A stretch of DNA of 30,798 nt, from contig DCUZ01000086.1 in NCBI GenBank assembly GCA_002327305.1, positions 1-30,798 on the forward strand, in the 5' to 3' direction. Both the position numbers and the translations under genes were made by a program. A model generated the notes under the pieces. That model had not been told where the DNA came from and did not search any database. It worked only from the letters and a program-made list of their open reading frames with translations. The DNA comes from Holophagales bacterium UBA2201 (GTDB lineage Bacteria > Acidobacteriota > Thermoanaerobaculia > UBA2201). Of the stretch, positions 7,179-15,071 are shown in pieces; within the stretch, counting starts at the first letter, position 1; each line of letters begins with the position of its first letter.

Positions 7179-10100
7179 TTACGGGCAGGGATGGACTGCC
7201 TGGGGCGCACAGGCTTTGGCGCTTGGGGTCCGTTCAACACCTTGACCGTCCCGGCCGTAGGAGCCTTCCACGCCCGTCCCCTGGGGCACCACCAGGTAGA
7301 AGACATCCCCGCCCGGGATCTCCCCTTTCCAGCGCCTCTCCCCGACCGTCGTGCAGGTTTCCGGCGCCGCCTCCGTCCAAGAGCCGAGGAGCCCGCTGTA
7401 CACGGCGAAGTCCCCGTCCCGGTAATAACAGGAGGAGCCCCAGGCCAGGGCCAAAGCGCCTTCCCCCAGTTTCATGGCGCGCAGGGGCTCCCCGGGGACA
7501 TTTCCGCCGTCCGGGACGGCGCCGGCGGCGTCCACCGGCAGCGCCCACACCTCGAACCCGTGGACGCCATCGGTGGCCTGGAACAAGACCGAGGCCCCCG
7601 CCTGGACGAAGTTCTTCGGGTACGCCGAGCCCGGCCCCGGCATCACCTCCACCGCCATCAGCGTATGGGCGGCGGTGCCGTCGGTCTCCCACACCTCGAT
7701 CCCCTTCCCGGGGGTGGCGGCGGCGAAGATCAGACGGCCGTCGTCGATGCGGACCATGTCGTGCGGAACGGACCCCTCCGGACCCGGCCACAGGTCGGCC
7801 ACCCGCATCGTCCCAGCCTCCGTGCCGTCGGTCCGCCACAGCTCGTAGCCGGCCTCGAAATCGAAGGCGGCAAAATAGATGCCTTCGGGCGCCGGTGCGA
7901 GCAGTTGGGGCGTGGAAGAGCACGCGCCCGGGCAGATATCCTTGATGATGTGGGTGCCGGAATCCGTTCCGTCGGATATCCACAGCTCCATGCCGTGGAT
8001 TCCGTCATTTACCATGAAGACCAGCTTGTCCCCCCAAACAAGGGTACTCCAAGCGAACGAAGACTGCGAGCCATTGCCGGGAAAAATGTCTTTCACGATA
8101 TGGGTACCGATTTCCGTCCCATCACTGACCCACAATTCCAGCCCGTGGATATGGTCGTCCGCCCAAAAGAGCACCCCATCCCCGACCGCGATCATCTTCT
8201 CCCCCCAAATAGTGCTCTCCGGCCCCGGCACAATATCCTTGACTAACTCAGTCCCTGCCGCCGTGCCGTCGGTCTTCCATAGCTCCGTTCCGTGAACATC
8301 ATCAACCGCAACAAAATACACGTCATCCTTACCCGTCGCACATGGCCGATAATATTGCGAGGAGCCGGTCGGACCGGGGTAAATATCCTTCACCAAAACC
8401 GTTCCCGCCGGCGTTCCATCGCTGGCCCAAAGTTCTCTGCCAAAGACGCCGTCGTCGGCAAACATCAACAAACGGCCGCCAATGGTGCCGAATCCGACCG
8501 GGTAGGAATTCTCCGGGCCCGGATAGATATCTTTGATCAAATGGGTCCCAACCTCTGTGCCGTCCGTCCGCCAAAGCTCTTGTCCGAGGACGCCATCATC
8601 GCCTGCCAGGAGTACAGTGCCGTTCAATTCCCGAAAATCACCCCCACTTATTCCCTCTATGTGGATCGTCCCCTCCGAAGTGCCATCCGTCCTCCAGAAT
8701 CCGCCGCATGGCTCGTTGGATATAGAATTGCGAGCACCGATGAAAATCCCCATCGAAGTCGCCGCCATCCAAATCCAAGGATCCGATCCTTCCGGCCCTG
8801 GACAAGCGTCACCCAAGAGCGTCGTGCCGGCGTCCGTCCCATCGCTTCCCCATAGTTCTTGCCCATGAGTGCCGTCGTCCGCCGGGAAAACAATCCTCCC
8901 GGCAGCGGCATGCCCAATGTGTTGTGGCCAGAATAATTGGGGATAAGAGCTATTCGCTCCATTGATCTGAACGGCGGGAACGGTCCCTGCCATGGTTCCA
9001 TCGGAACGCCACAGACTGCCAAAGTCCCCCCACCCTGCGGCCCCGAAATATAAATACTCGCTGTGAGCAACACTGGGGGAGTACCAAGCCCCGTAGTTCT
9101 CCGGCGGGGTGCTGGCGACCTCAAAGGTGCCCACCGCCGTCCCGTCGCTTCTCCAGAGGTGGGTTTGATAGGGCAAATAGTTGTCAATATAGAAGTACAG
9201 CAGGCCTCCGGAGAGGGTCAGACTCCAAAAGCCCCATTCATCGTTGTCGCTGTTGGTTTCTTTGAGCATGACGGTGCCCGCTGCCGTCCCATCGCTGCGC
9301 CATAGCTGGCTTACCTGAAGATCACTGCTATAGGTGGTGTAGTAGAAGCAGTTGGCCGCTCCCATGACTTCCCTTGCATATCCGAATCCATATTTTATGA
9401 TCTGTGTGCCCGTCGGCGTACCGTTGCTCCGCCACAGTTCGTAGCCGTCCCAGAAATACAGCCGCCCGTTCCACGCGAGGAGGTGGGAGATGGACCCAGA
9501 GGTTCCCGAATGATGGTCCACGGCGAGCACCGTTCCCTCCGGCGTTCCATCGGTGCGCCAGAGCTCCGAGCCATGTACGCCGTCGTCGGCGAGGAAATAG
9601 ACGACTCCGCCCAGACGCGCGAACGATCCCGCCCTGGAACCCTCTTCCCCCGGCCGGATGTCCTTCACGAGATAGGTCCCCACCTCTGTGCCGTCGCTCT
9701 TCCAAAGCTCGGAGCCGTTCAGCCCATCGTCGGCGTCGAACAGGGCCGAGCTGTCCGGCAAGGCGACCCCCTCGTAACCCCGGGAGGAGGAAGGCCCCGG
9801 ATGGATATCCTTTGCCATGGCCGTCCCTTCCGGCGTGCCGTCGGTGCTCCAAAGCTCCCGTCCATGGGTGCCGTCATCCGCCCAGAAATACAGCCGCGAC
9901 CCGGCCTGGAACGCATACCACAGGGTGTTGTCGCCGTCCGGACCGGGCCGGATATCTTTCAGGACCGATGTCCCTTCCGTGGTTCCGTCTGTAATCCAGA
10001 GTTCCCTTCCATAAGACAAGCAATAGGCGGAAAACACTGCTTTGTCTCCGAAAGCAATTGCATATGAACAGCAGTTGATATAGCCGCACTCAGGACAGGG

Positions 10101-10397
10101 ATCGGCCAGGAAGGTCGTCCCCGAAGGCGTCCCATCGCTCTTCCATATCCCCGACAAGTGCCCGTCGTCGAAAGAGGTGAACAGAATGTCGTTCCCCAGG
10201 ACCGCGAAGGGATAGGCGAAGGAATAGAGCGGTGGACCCGAAATTTTAATGTCCTTGACCAGCCGGGCTCCCCCGGCCGCAAAGGCGGTGAGGGCCTCGC
10301 AAGCCAAGACCAGCATGATCCCAACCCTCAATCCCGTCCTATCAAGAATTGCTTCTCCTCTGCGCGTGAAGGAATCTCGGAAATGTGAAATTCGCAT
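7179..10397 (-). CDS. Secreted ELWxxDGT-repeat protein
   Basis: Encodes up to 1072 residues. I count 18 copies of the [E/x]LWx[S/T]DGTxxGT motif spaced roughly every 50-60 residues, the hallmark of the ELWxxDGT (hyalin-like) repeat family, which is predicted to fold as beta-propeller-like blades. A signal sequence is visible (VGIMLVLACEALTAFA, about residues 25-40). The C-terminal roughly 110 residues form a different module, ending in YLVVPQGTGVEGSYGRDGQG and ACAPQAVHPCP, a tail I associate with secreted Acidobacteriota-type proteins. Function is unknown; a surface or exported role is inferred. The long n-region of the ATG 10397 start is unusual: the TTG at codon 23 or ATG at codon 28 are plausible alternatives, because 10397 lacks a clear ribosome binding site. 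Confidence 0.85.
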   Translation of the reverse strand: MRISHFRDSFTRRGEAILDRTGLRVGIMLVLACEALTAFAAGGARLVKDIKISGPPLYSFAYPFAVLGNDILFTSFDDGHLSGIWKSDGTPSGTTFLADPCPECGYINCCSYAIAFGDKAVFSAYCLSYGRELWITDGTTEGTSVLKDIRPGPDGDNTLWYAFQAGSRLYFWADDGTHGRELWSTDGTPEGTAMAKDIHPGPSSSRGYEGVALPDSSALFDADDGLNGSELWKSDGTEVGTYLVKDIRPGEEGSRAGSFARLGGVVYFLADDGVHGSELWRTDGTPEGTVLAVDHHSGTSGSISHLLAWNGRLYFWDGYELWRSNGTPTGTQIIKYGFGYAREVMGAANCFYYTTYSSDLQVSQLWRSDGTAAGTVMLKETNSDNDEWGFWSLTLSGGLLYFYIDNYLPYQTHLWRSDGTAVGTFEVASTPPENYGAWYSPSVAHSEYLYFGAAGWGDFGSLWRSDGTMAGTVPAVQINGANSSYPQLFWPQHIGHAAAGRIVFPADDGTHGQELWGSDGTDAGTTLLGDACPGPEGSDPWIWMAATSMGIFIGARNSISNEPCGGFWRTDGTSEGTIHIEGISGGDFRELNGTVLLAGDDGVLGQELWRTDGTEVGTHLIKDIYPGPENSYPVGFGTIGGRLLMFADDGVFGRELWASDGTPAGTVLVKDIYPGPTGSSQYYRPCATGKDDVYFVAVDDVHGTELWKTDGTAAGTELVKDIVPGPESTIWGEKMIAVGDGVLFWADDHIHGLELWVSDGTEIGTHIVKDIFPGNGSQSSFAWSTLVWGDKLVFMVNDGIHGMELWISDGTDSGTHIIKDICPGACSSTPQLLAPAPEGIYFAAFDFEAGYELWRTDGTEAGTMRVADLWPGPEGSVPHDMVRIDDGRLIFAAATPGKGIEVWETDGTAAHTLMAVEVMPGPGSAYPKNFVQAGASVLFQATDGVHGFEVWALPVDAAGAVPDGGNVPGEPLRAMKLGEGALALAWGSSCYYRDGDFAVYSGLLGSWTEAAPETCTTVGERRWKGEIPGGDVFYLVVPQGTGVEGSYGRDGQGVERTPSAKACAPQAVHPCP

Positions 10398-10740
10398 GAT
10401 AATTTATTTGCAATTCTTGTGCCAGCCAAAGAGGAATGTCGCCCTGATCCCGTTCGGCCCGCTCGTTCAGCTTGAAGGGTTCCATGCATGTCTTATATCA
10501 TATTGATATTAAATGACTTATGAAATTATGTACATCTATTACTCACATTATGGATGAGAGGTAATATCACTACGAGAATAACGGGTTTCTTTCAATTCAT
10601 TGACAAGTTGTCAATTTATTGACAATTGCGTTCGAGATCCGGCTGGTTTGTGCAAGTTGCAAATACATCAATTCGGGATGCCCGATTAGGGCCCATCATG
10701 ATAACGATGGGGACGGAAGGCGTCCAATGATGGATCGGCT
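10398..10740. promoter_or_regulatory. AT-rich intergenic region with operator-like palindromes
   Basis: This 343-bp gap between the hydrolase stop and the ELWxxDGT start has no credible gene. It is the most AT-rich part of the window (about 10490-10630). It contains the 15-bp palindrome ATATCATATTGATAT (10495-10509) and TTGACAAGTTGTCAA (10600-10614), with a third TTGACAA half site at 10619-10625. Nearer the hydrolase stop are small hairpins: CCCATC (10692-10697) with GATGGG (10706-10711), and GGACG (10711-10715) with CGTCC (10721-10725). The palindromes look like regulator sites for the ELWxxDGT gene. I could not place a convincing -35/-10 pair. Confidence 0.5.
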
Positions 10741-12189
10741 TTACTTCGCCTTCATCAACGCGTTCAACCGGTCCAGCGCGTTGCGGTTCCCCGGGTCGAG
10801 TTCCAGGGACTTGGCGTAATTCCGGATGGCGTCCTCTTTCTTTCCCGCCGCCATGTACGCTTCGGCCAGGCTGTCGTAGGTGTTGGCCCCCTGGGGGTAC
10901 GCTTCGACATTCAACTTGAAAATGGCGATGGCGTCGTCCACTTTTCCGGCCCCCAGAAGCCGGTAGCCCAGGAGGTTTATCTCCCCCTCGGAGACGTTGT
11001 ATTGGTCCGCTTCGCGGGCCTTGATGTCCCGGTATTGCCTGATCACTTCGTCCAACCCCTGGGCCCGGTAGGTTTTCATCAGGACTTCGGCGGCGGAGCG
11101 CTTGGGATCGGGGGGCGTGCGGCCGTAGAGGATGTCCAGGACGCCCTCCGCGAGGGCCTGGATGCCGTGGTCGTCGAAGTTGCTCATGACGACCACGAGG
11201 TTCCGCTCTTCCGGCACCCGGACAATGTGGGAGGAGAAACCGGGAATGCCGCCCGAATGGCGGATGACGGTCCGCTCGGCTTTGTCCGGTCCGATGGGGA
11301 GCATGCGGACTCCCCATCCGTAGGCATAATTGCCGAGGCCGGGGGTGAACATCCTGGTTTTCAACTCGGGGCCGAGGAGCGTGTCGCCGTAGAGCGCCCG
11401 GTCCCACAGGGCCATGTCCTCCACCGTGGAATACATGGCGCCCGCCGCGCCCGGAGTGGAGAGATCGACGTAATCCGCGTGCACGGCGGCCTCGCCCCGC
11501 CGCTCGTACCCCGCGGCGCGCCCGGGCAGGACGATCTCCTGATGGTCGTAGCCGGTCGCTGTCATCCCCAGCGGGTCCAGGATCCTCTGCCGGAGGTTCT
11601 GCTCGTAGGACTTCCCGGTGACCTGTTTGATGACCGCCCCCAGGACGAAATATCCGGAATTGGAATAGCGGTACTCCGCGCCGGGTTCGAATTCCAGCTC
11701 GCCCGAGCAGAACTCCTTGACGAAGGCCTCCATGCCCCAGGGTCTTCGGCCGGGCCCCAGGAAGAACTCGGCATTGGTGTAGTTGGGCAGGCCGCTGGTG
11801 TGGTTGAGGAGGTGGTGGACGGTGAACCGGCCCCCGGTGTCTTTGCGGTAATACGGCAGGATATCGGCCGCCTTGTCGTCCAGCTTGAGCCTGCCCTCCT
11901 GGACGAGTTGGAGGACGAGCATGCTGGTGAACTGCTTGGTGACCGAGCCGATGCGGAATTTGGTGTCGGGGGCGTTGGGGATGCTCCACTCCAGGTTGGC
12001 CATGCCGTAGCCCTTCTTGAAGAGGACCTTGCCGCCCTCCGCCGCCAGGACCGCCCCGCTGAACTGGTTCAATGCGACATATTTCCGGACCAGGGCGTCT
12101 ATTGGGGCGGCCTTGTCGGCCAGGCCGGACACCGCGATGCACAAGAGGAGGGCCAGGGCCGGAAGACATGACTTTTTCGCGACATTCAT
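10741..12189 (-). CDS. Secreted serine hydrolase, beta-lactamase/DD-peptidase family, with C-terminal TPR
   Basis: Encodes 482 residues. A signal peptide (MNVAKKSCLPALALLLCIAVSG) is followed by a class-C-like serine hydrolase domain with Ser82-x-x-Lys85 (GSVTKQ), Tyr175-Ser-Asn177 (YRYSNSGY) and a His311-Ser-Gly-Gly motif in the KTG position (RHSGGIPG). The last ~85 residues look like TPR repeats (GANTYDSLAEAYMAAGKKEDAIRNYAKSLELDPGN). Such proteins are usually exported esterases, D-amino acid peptidases or penicillin-binding relatives rather than resistance enzymes. The frame opens at 12291, but ATG 12189 is chosen for its GGAGGTCGT ribosome site and signal peptide. Substrate is unknown; the enzyme is probably periplasmic. 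Confidence 0.88.
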   Translation of the reverse strand: MNVAKKSCLPALALLLCIAVSGLADKAAPIDALVRKYVALNQFSGAVLAAEGGKVLFKKGYGMANLEWSIPNAPDTKFRIGSVTKQFTSMLVLQLVQEGRLKLDDKAADILPYYRKDTGGRFTVHHLLNHTSGLPNYTNAEFFLGPGRRPWGMEAFVKEFCSGELEFEPGAEYRYSNSGYFVLGAVIKQVTGKSYEQNLRQRILDPLGMTATGYDHQEIVLPGRAAGYERRGEAAVHADYVDLSTPGAAGAMYSTVEDMALWDRALYGDTLLGPELKTRMFTPGLGNYAYGWGVRMLPIGPDKAERTVIRHSGGIPGFSSHIVRVPEERNLVVVMSNFDDHGIQALAEGVLDILYGRTPPDPKRSAAEVLMKTYRAQGLDEVIRQYRDIKAREADQYNVSEGEINLLGYRLLGAGKVDDAIAIFKLNVEAYPQGANTYDSLAEAYMAAGKKEDAIRNYAKSLELDPGNRNALDRLNALMKAK

Positions 12190-12217
12190 ACGACCTCCAT
12201 TGGGGATGGGGATTCTC

Positions 12218-12249
12218 CGATTTTGTGTCATCAATGCAATACGAAATCG
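12218..12249. promoter_or_regulatory. Inverted repeat upstream of the serine hydrolase
   Basis: CGATTTTGT (12218-12226) and ACGAAATCG (12241-12249) form a 9-bp inverted repeat with one mismatch and a 14-bp spacer. It sits 29-60 bp upstream of the hydrolase start, where an operator could lie. This is a sequence observation only. Confidence 0.35.
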
Positions 12250-12316
12250 CAGTATTGGAAGTTCCCCGGGAAGACGGACTGGAAGCGCCAAGACGAGGGG
12301 GGGGATGAACAGCGGG

Positions 12317-12362
12317 ATGCCGGATCATCCCGGATCGCGTCCGGGCAAGGGTCCGGCATGAC
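12317..12362. repeat. REP-like palindromic element, copy A
   Basis: ATGCCGGA (12317-12324) pairs with TCCGGCAT (12352-12359), enclosing a second stem CCCGGA (12329-12334) with TCCGGG (12340-12345). The element from 12321 to 12362 matches 17408-17450 closely, including both CGGATCATCCCGG and CCGGCATGAC ends. It lies in the spacer between the hydrolase and the cyclase, which otherwise holds no gene. Confidence 0.7.
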
Positions 12363-12462
12363 AACCATACGGCGCCTGGCGGGGATCCCTTCCGGCGTTC
12401 CCGCCGCCGCAGGCCCTCCCGGCGTCCTGGCGTCCCTGCATCCGCGCGGCGCCGTTCGGGTT

Positions 12463-12468
12463 ACAATG
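12463..12468 (+). promoter_or_regulatory. -10-like box directly upstream of the cyclase start
   Basis: GGGTTACAAT ends 9 nt before ATG 12478. The identical ten bases precede the permease gene with the same 9-nt gap (15053-15062). No good -35 is visible. Confidence 0.4.
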
Positions 12469-12477
12469 AAGGCGCCC

Positions 12478-14607
12478 ATGATCGCCCTCACCGGCCACAC
12501 CTCGCGCAAACTCGCCGCCATCATGTTCACCGACGTGGTGGGATACTCGGCCCTCGCCGAACGGGACGAACGCCTGGCGCTGGACCTGGTGGAGGAACAA
12601 CGCGCGCTGGCGCGCCCCCTTTTCGCCAAGCACTGCGGCCGCGAGATCCGCTCCATGGGCGACGGCCTTTTCGTGGAGTTCGGCTCCAGCGTGGAGGCGG
12701 TGGAGTGCGCCATCGCCCTGCAGACCGCCCTCCACGAGCGCAACCGCGCCTCCGAAAAGGAGCGCCGCATCCTCCTGCGCATCGGCATCCATGTCGGCGA
12801 CGTCCTCGCCCGCGAAGGGGACCTCTACGGGACCGCCGTGAATGTCGCCGCCCGCATCGAACCCCTGGCCCCGCCGGGAGGCATCTGCGTCACACTCCAG
12901 GTGAGGGACCAGGTGCACAGGGTGGTCCCCCTTCCCTTCGAGCCCCTGGGAACGCACACCCTGAAGAACATCGAAGCGCCGATGGAGGTGTTCAGCGCGG
13001 TCCTGCCCTGGCTGGACCGTCCCTCGGGCGCCATTCCGAAACCGTCCGGCGGCCCGGCTCCGGCCCGGAGGACAGCCCTGAGCCGCGCGCTCCGGGCGCT
13101 GGCCATCCTCCTCCTGGCGGGGATCCCGGCGGCGGGGCTGTGGTGGCAATCGCGCTCCGCTCCCCCCCCCGCCGAAGCCCCGCAGGAAGAGGGATGGCTG
13201 GACTCCATCGCCGTCCTCCCCTTCGTCAACATGACCCCCGATCCGGCGAACGAGTACTTCAGCGACGGGATCACCGAGGAATTGATCGACGCCCTGGCGC
13301 GCCTGGAGGGGTTGAAAGTATGTGCCCGCACCTCCGTGTTTTCCTTCAAGGGGAAAGGGACGGACATCCGGACCATCGGGCGCCGCCTGGGGGTGAACCT
13401 GATCCTGGAAGGGAGCGTGAGGGAGGCGGGGGGACGCTTCAAGGTGACGGCCCAGCTCGTCCGGGCCGGGGACGGATTCCACCTTTGGTCCGACTCCCTC
13501 GTCACCGAGGCCGCCGACCCGTTCGCCGTCCAGGAATCCTTCGCCCGGAGCGTTGTGCGCAACCTCCAGGGGCGCCTCGGGAGCGGCGGCCCCGCGGAAG
13601 TCCGGCGGTCCACCGCCGACCTGACGGCCTACCAGCTCTTTCTTCAGGGACGCCAGCACTGGAATCGGCGGACGGCGGAGGACCTGCGCCGCGCCGTGGA
13701 GCTGTACACCCAGGCGCGGGACCGGGACCCGCAGTTCGCCCTGGCCGAACTGGGACTGGCCGAGGCCTACGGCGTCATGCCCAGCATCGGCATTCTCTCC
13801 CGCGCGGAGAGTTTCGCCAACGCCAAGAAGCACGCCCTCAAGGCCCTGGAGCTGGACCCGGACCTGGCCGAGGCCCACGCCACCCTGGGGCTGGTCTATT
13901 CCGATTGGGAGTGGAAGTGGGACGACGCCACCCGCGCCTTCGAACGGGCCGTGGCCATCAAGCCCGGCTATGCCACGGCCCACCAGTGGTTCGCCATCCA
14001 CCTCCGCCGCGTGGGGCGCCTCGATGAGGCCCTGAGGGAGGCCCGCCTGGCCCGGGACCTCGACCCCCTCTCCCTGGTCATTCGATCGTGCCTGGGGGAC
14101 ACCTACTATGACCGCCGGGACTGGGAGCGCGCGGGTGCGGAGTACCGCGAGATGCTGCGGATGGACCCGGAGTTCATCGGCGCCCACATCAGCCTCGCCG
14201 CCGTCCTCCTGCACCGAGGCCGATGGGACGAGGCGATGGCCGAACTCCGGCTTGAACAGGATTACTCCCCCTATTGGGTGGCGATGAAGACGATGTTCGA
14301 GGGGCGCATCCTCCTCGGCGGGGGCGACCCCTCAAAGGCGCGGGCGGTGGCGGCGGAACAGGCGGCGGCGGTGGAGCGGGAGCAGGCGCCCTACTGGATG
14401 TTCCTCGCCCTCCTGCACGGCGCCCTGGGGGAGCCCGACGCCGCCCTCGGCTGGCTGGACCGGGCGCTGGCGAACCGTGACTACTACTTCTTCATGGGCA
14501 TGTCCGATCCATCGCTGGACCTGGTCCGCGCGGACCCGCGCTTCGTGGCCTTGATGGAACGCCACGGCCTCCCGACCCGGCTCTCCACCCTCCCCGTCCG
14601 GAGCTGA
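12478..14607 (+). CDS. Class III adenylate/guanylate cyclase with TolB-like domain and TPR repeats
   Basis: Encodes 709 residues (713 if ATG 12466 is used). Residues ~10-175 form a class III cyclase domain: metal-binding Asp19 (IMFTDVVGYS) and Asp62 (MGDGLFVEF), and transition-state residues Asn122 and Arg126 (YGTAVNVAARIE). The lysine usually found before GDG is Arg58, and the Asp often seen after YG is Thr119, so nucleotide preference is uncertain. One membrane segment lies at ~204-223. It is followed by a TolB-like/FlgO-type domain (SIAVLPFVNMTPDPANEYF onward, ~242-350) and about 340 residues of TPRs. The cyclase end should be cytoplasmic and the TPR end outside. Such fusions probably sense partners and make a cyclic nucleotide; the ligand is unknown. 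Confidence 0.88.
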   Translation: MIALTGHTSRKLAAIMFTDVVGYSALAERDERLALDLVEEQRALARPLFAKHCGREIRSMGDGLFVEFGSSVEAVECAIALQTALHERNRASEKERRILLRIGIHVGDVLAREGDLYGTAVNVAARIEPLAPPGGICVTLQVRDQVHRVVPLPFEPLGTHTLKNIEAPMEVFSAVLPWLDRPSGAIPKPSGGPAPARRTALSRALRALAILLLAGIPAAGLWWQSRSAPPPAEAPQEEGWLDSIAVLPFVNMTPDPANEYFSDGITEELIDALARLEGLKVCARTSVFSFKGKGTDIRTIGRRLGVNLILEGSVREAGGRFKVTAQLVRAGDGFHLWSDSLVTEAADPFAVQESFARSVVRNLQGRLGSGGPAEVRRSTADLTAYQLFLQGRQHWNRRTAEDLRRAVELYTQARDRDPQFALAELGLAEAYGVMPSIGILSRAESFANAKKHALKALELDPDLAEAHATLGLVYSDWEWKWDDATRAFERAVAIKPGYATAHQWFAIHLRRVGRLDEALREARLARDLDPLSLVIRSCLGDTYYDRRDWERAGAEYREMLRMDPEFIGAHISLAAVLLHRGRWDEAMAELRLEQDYSPYWVAMKTMFEGRILLGGGDPSKARAVAAEQAAAVEREQAPYWMFLALLHGALGEPDAALGWLDRALANRDYYFFMGMSDPSLDLVRADPRFVALMERHGLPTRLSTLPVRS

Positions 14608-14618
14608 ACCCGCGCCCC

Positions 14619-14711
14619 CTACCGCTCCCGCCGTTTCGCCATCTTGAACTCGTGCATCCGGCGGTCGGCCTCCGTCACCAGGTTCTCCAGGGGCCGGCTG
14701 CTCCCCGGCAT
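14619..14711 (-). pseudogene. Possible C-terminal remnant of a GGDEF (diguanylate cyclase) protein
   Basis: The minus frame ending at 14619 reads ENLVTEADRRMHEFKMAKRR before its stop. This resembles the last helix of GGDEF domains (pattern L..EADRRMYE.KRAK). Nothing upstream in the frame preserves the GGDEF active-site loop. With the dehydrogenase relic beginning at 14713, it suggests decayed DNA. Weak call, because about 25 residues are the only support. Confidence 0.35.
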
Positions 14712-14712
14712 G

Positions 14713-14880
14713 ACGCGGGTTCTCCCCGCGGAGAATATCCTGGGCCGGGAGGAGCGGGGTGGCCGCCTGGGTTTCCGAGCGCGCCATCCATATCCTGGGC
14801 GCATACGGCTTCATCCAAGAGTACCCCGTCGAGAAGTACTGCCGCGCCGTCAAACTTTGCACTTCCGGCGAGGGGACCAG
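14713..14880 (+). pseudogene. Acyl-CoA dehydrogenase remnant with internal deletion and frameshift
   Basis: Two pieces of an acyl-CoA dehydrogenase are fused. The first (14713-14760) reads RVLPAENILGREERG, matching FVPAENLLGREGRG of the intact gene at 5906. The second, in another frame from 14759, reads AAWVSERAIHILGAYGFIQE and continues through KLCTSGEGT, matching the C-terminus including the catalytic-Glu motif. About 100 residues between the pieces are missing, as are the N-terminal half and the end. The divergence from the 5906 gene indicates a separate decayed paralogue rather than a recent copy. The rest of the 464-bp gap (14608-15071) holds the GGDEF-like relic, a heptamer array and no intact gene. 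Confidence 0.8.
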
Positions 14881-14991
14881 GGCACCCCCACCCCGATGGG
14901 CGGACGCTCCCCCCTCGAGTTTCGGTCCTCTTATTCGCGGGAGGATAAACCGGGGGAACGAGATGAAAGGAATCCTCCCCTACGGTAATCT

Positions 14992-15026
14992 GTCTTCCGT
15001 CTTCCGCCTTCCGCCTTCCGCCTTCA
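14992..15026. repeat. Heptamer tandem repeat array 3
   Basis: Five 7-bp units in phase: GTCTTCC twice, GCCTTCC twice, then GCCTTCA, with weaker units continuing to about 15040. The array sits 45 bp upstream of the permease start. The 7-bp period rules out a coding repeat. Confidence 0.75.
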
Positions 15027-15056
15027 TTCTCACGCTTCTCCCCTCTGGATACGGGT

Positions 15057-15062
15057 TACAAT
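15057..15062 (+). promoter_or_regulatory. -10-like box directly upstream of the permease start
   Basis: GGGTTACAAT ends 9 nt before ATG 15072, identical in sequence and spacing to the cyclase promoter candidate at 12463. A TAGGA lies between it and the ATG, but a normal transcription start would fall at about 15069 and leave that ribosome site outside the mRNA. Confidence 0.4.
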
Positions 15063-15071
15063 TTAGGAACC

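Noticed and set aside
10741..12189. Calling the serine hydrolase an antibiotic-resistance beta-lactamase.
   Set aside because: SxxK and YxN are present, but the HSGG motif and TPR tail fit esterase/peptidase-type relatives; nothing indicates resistance.
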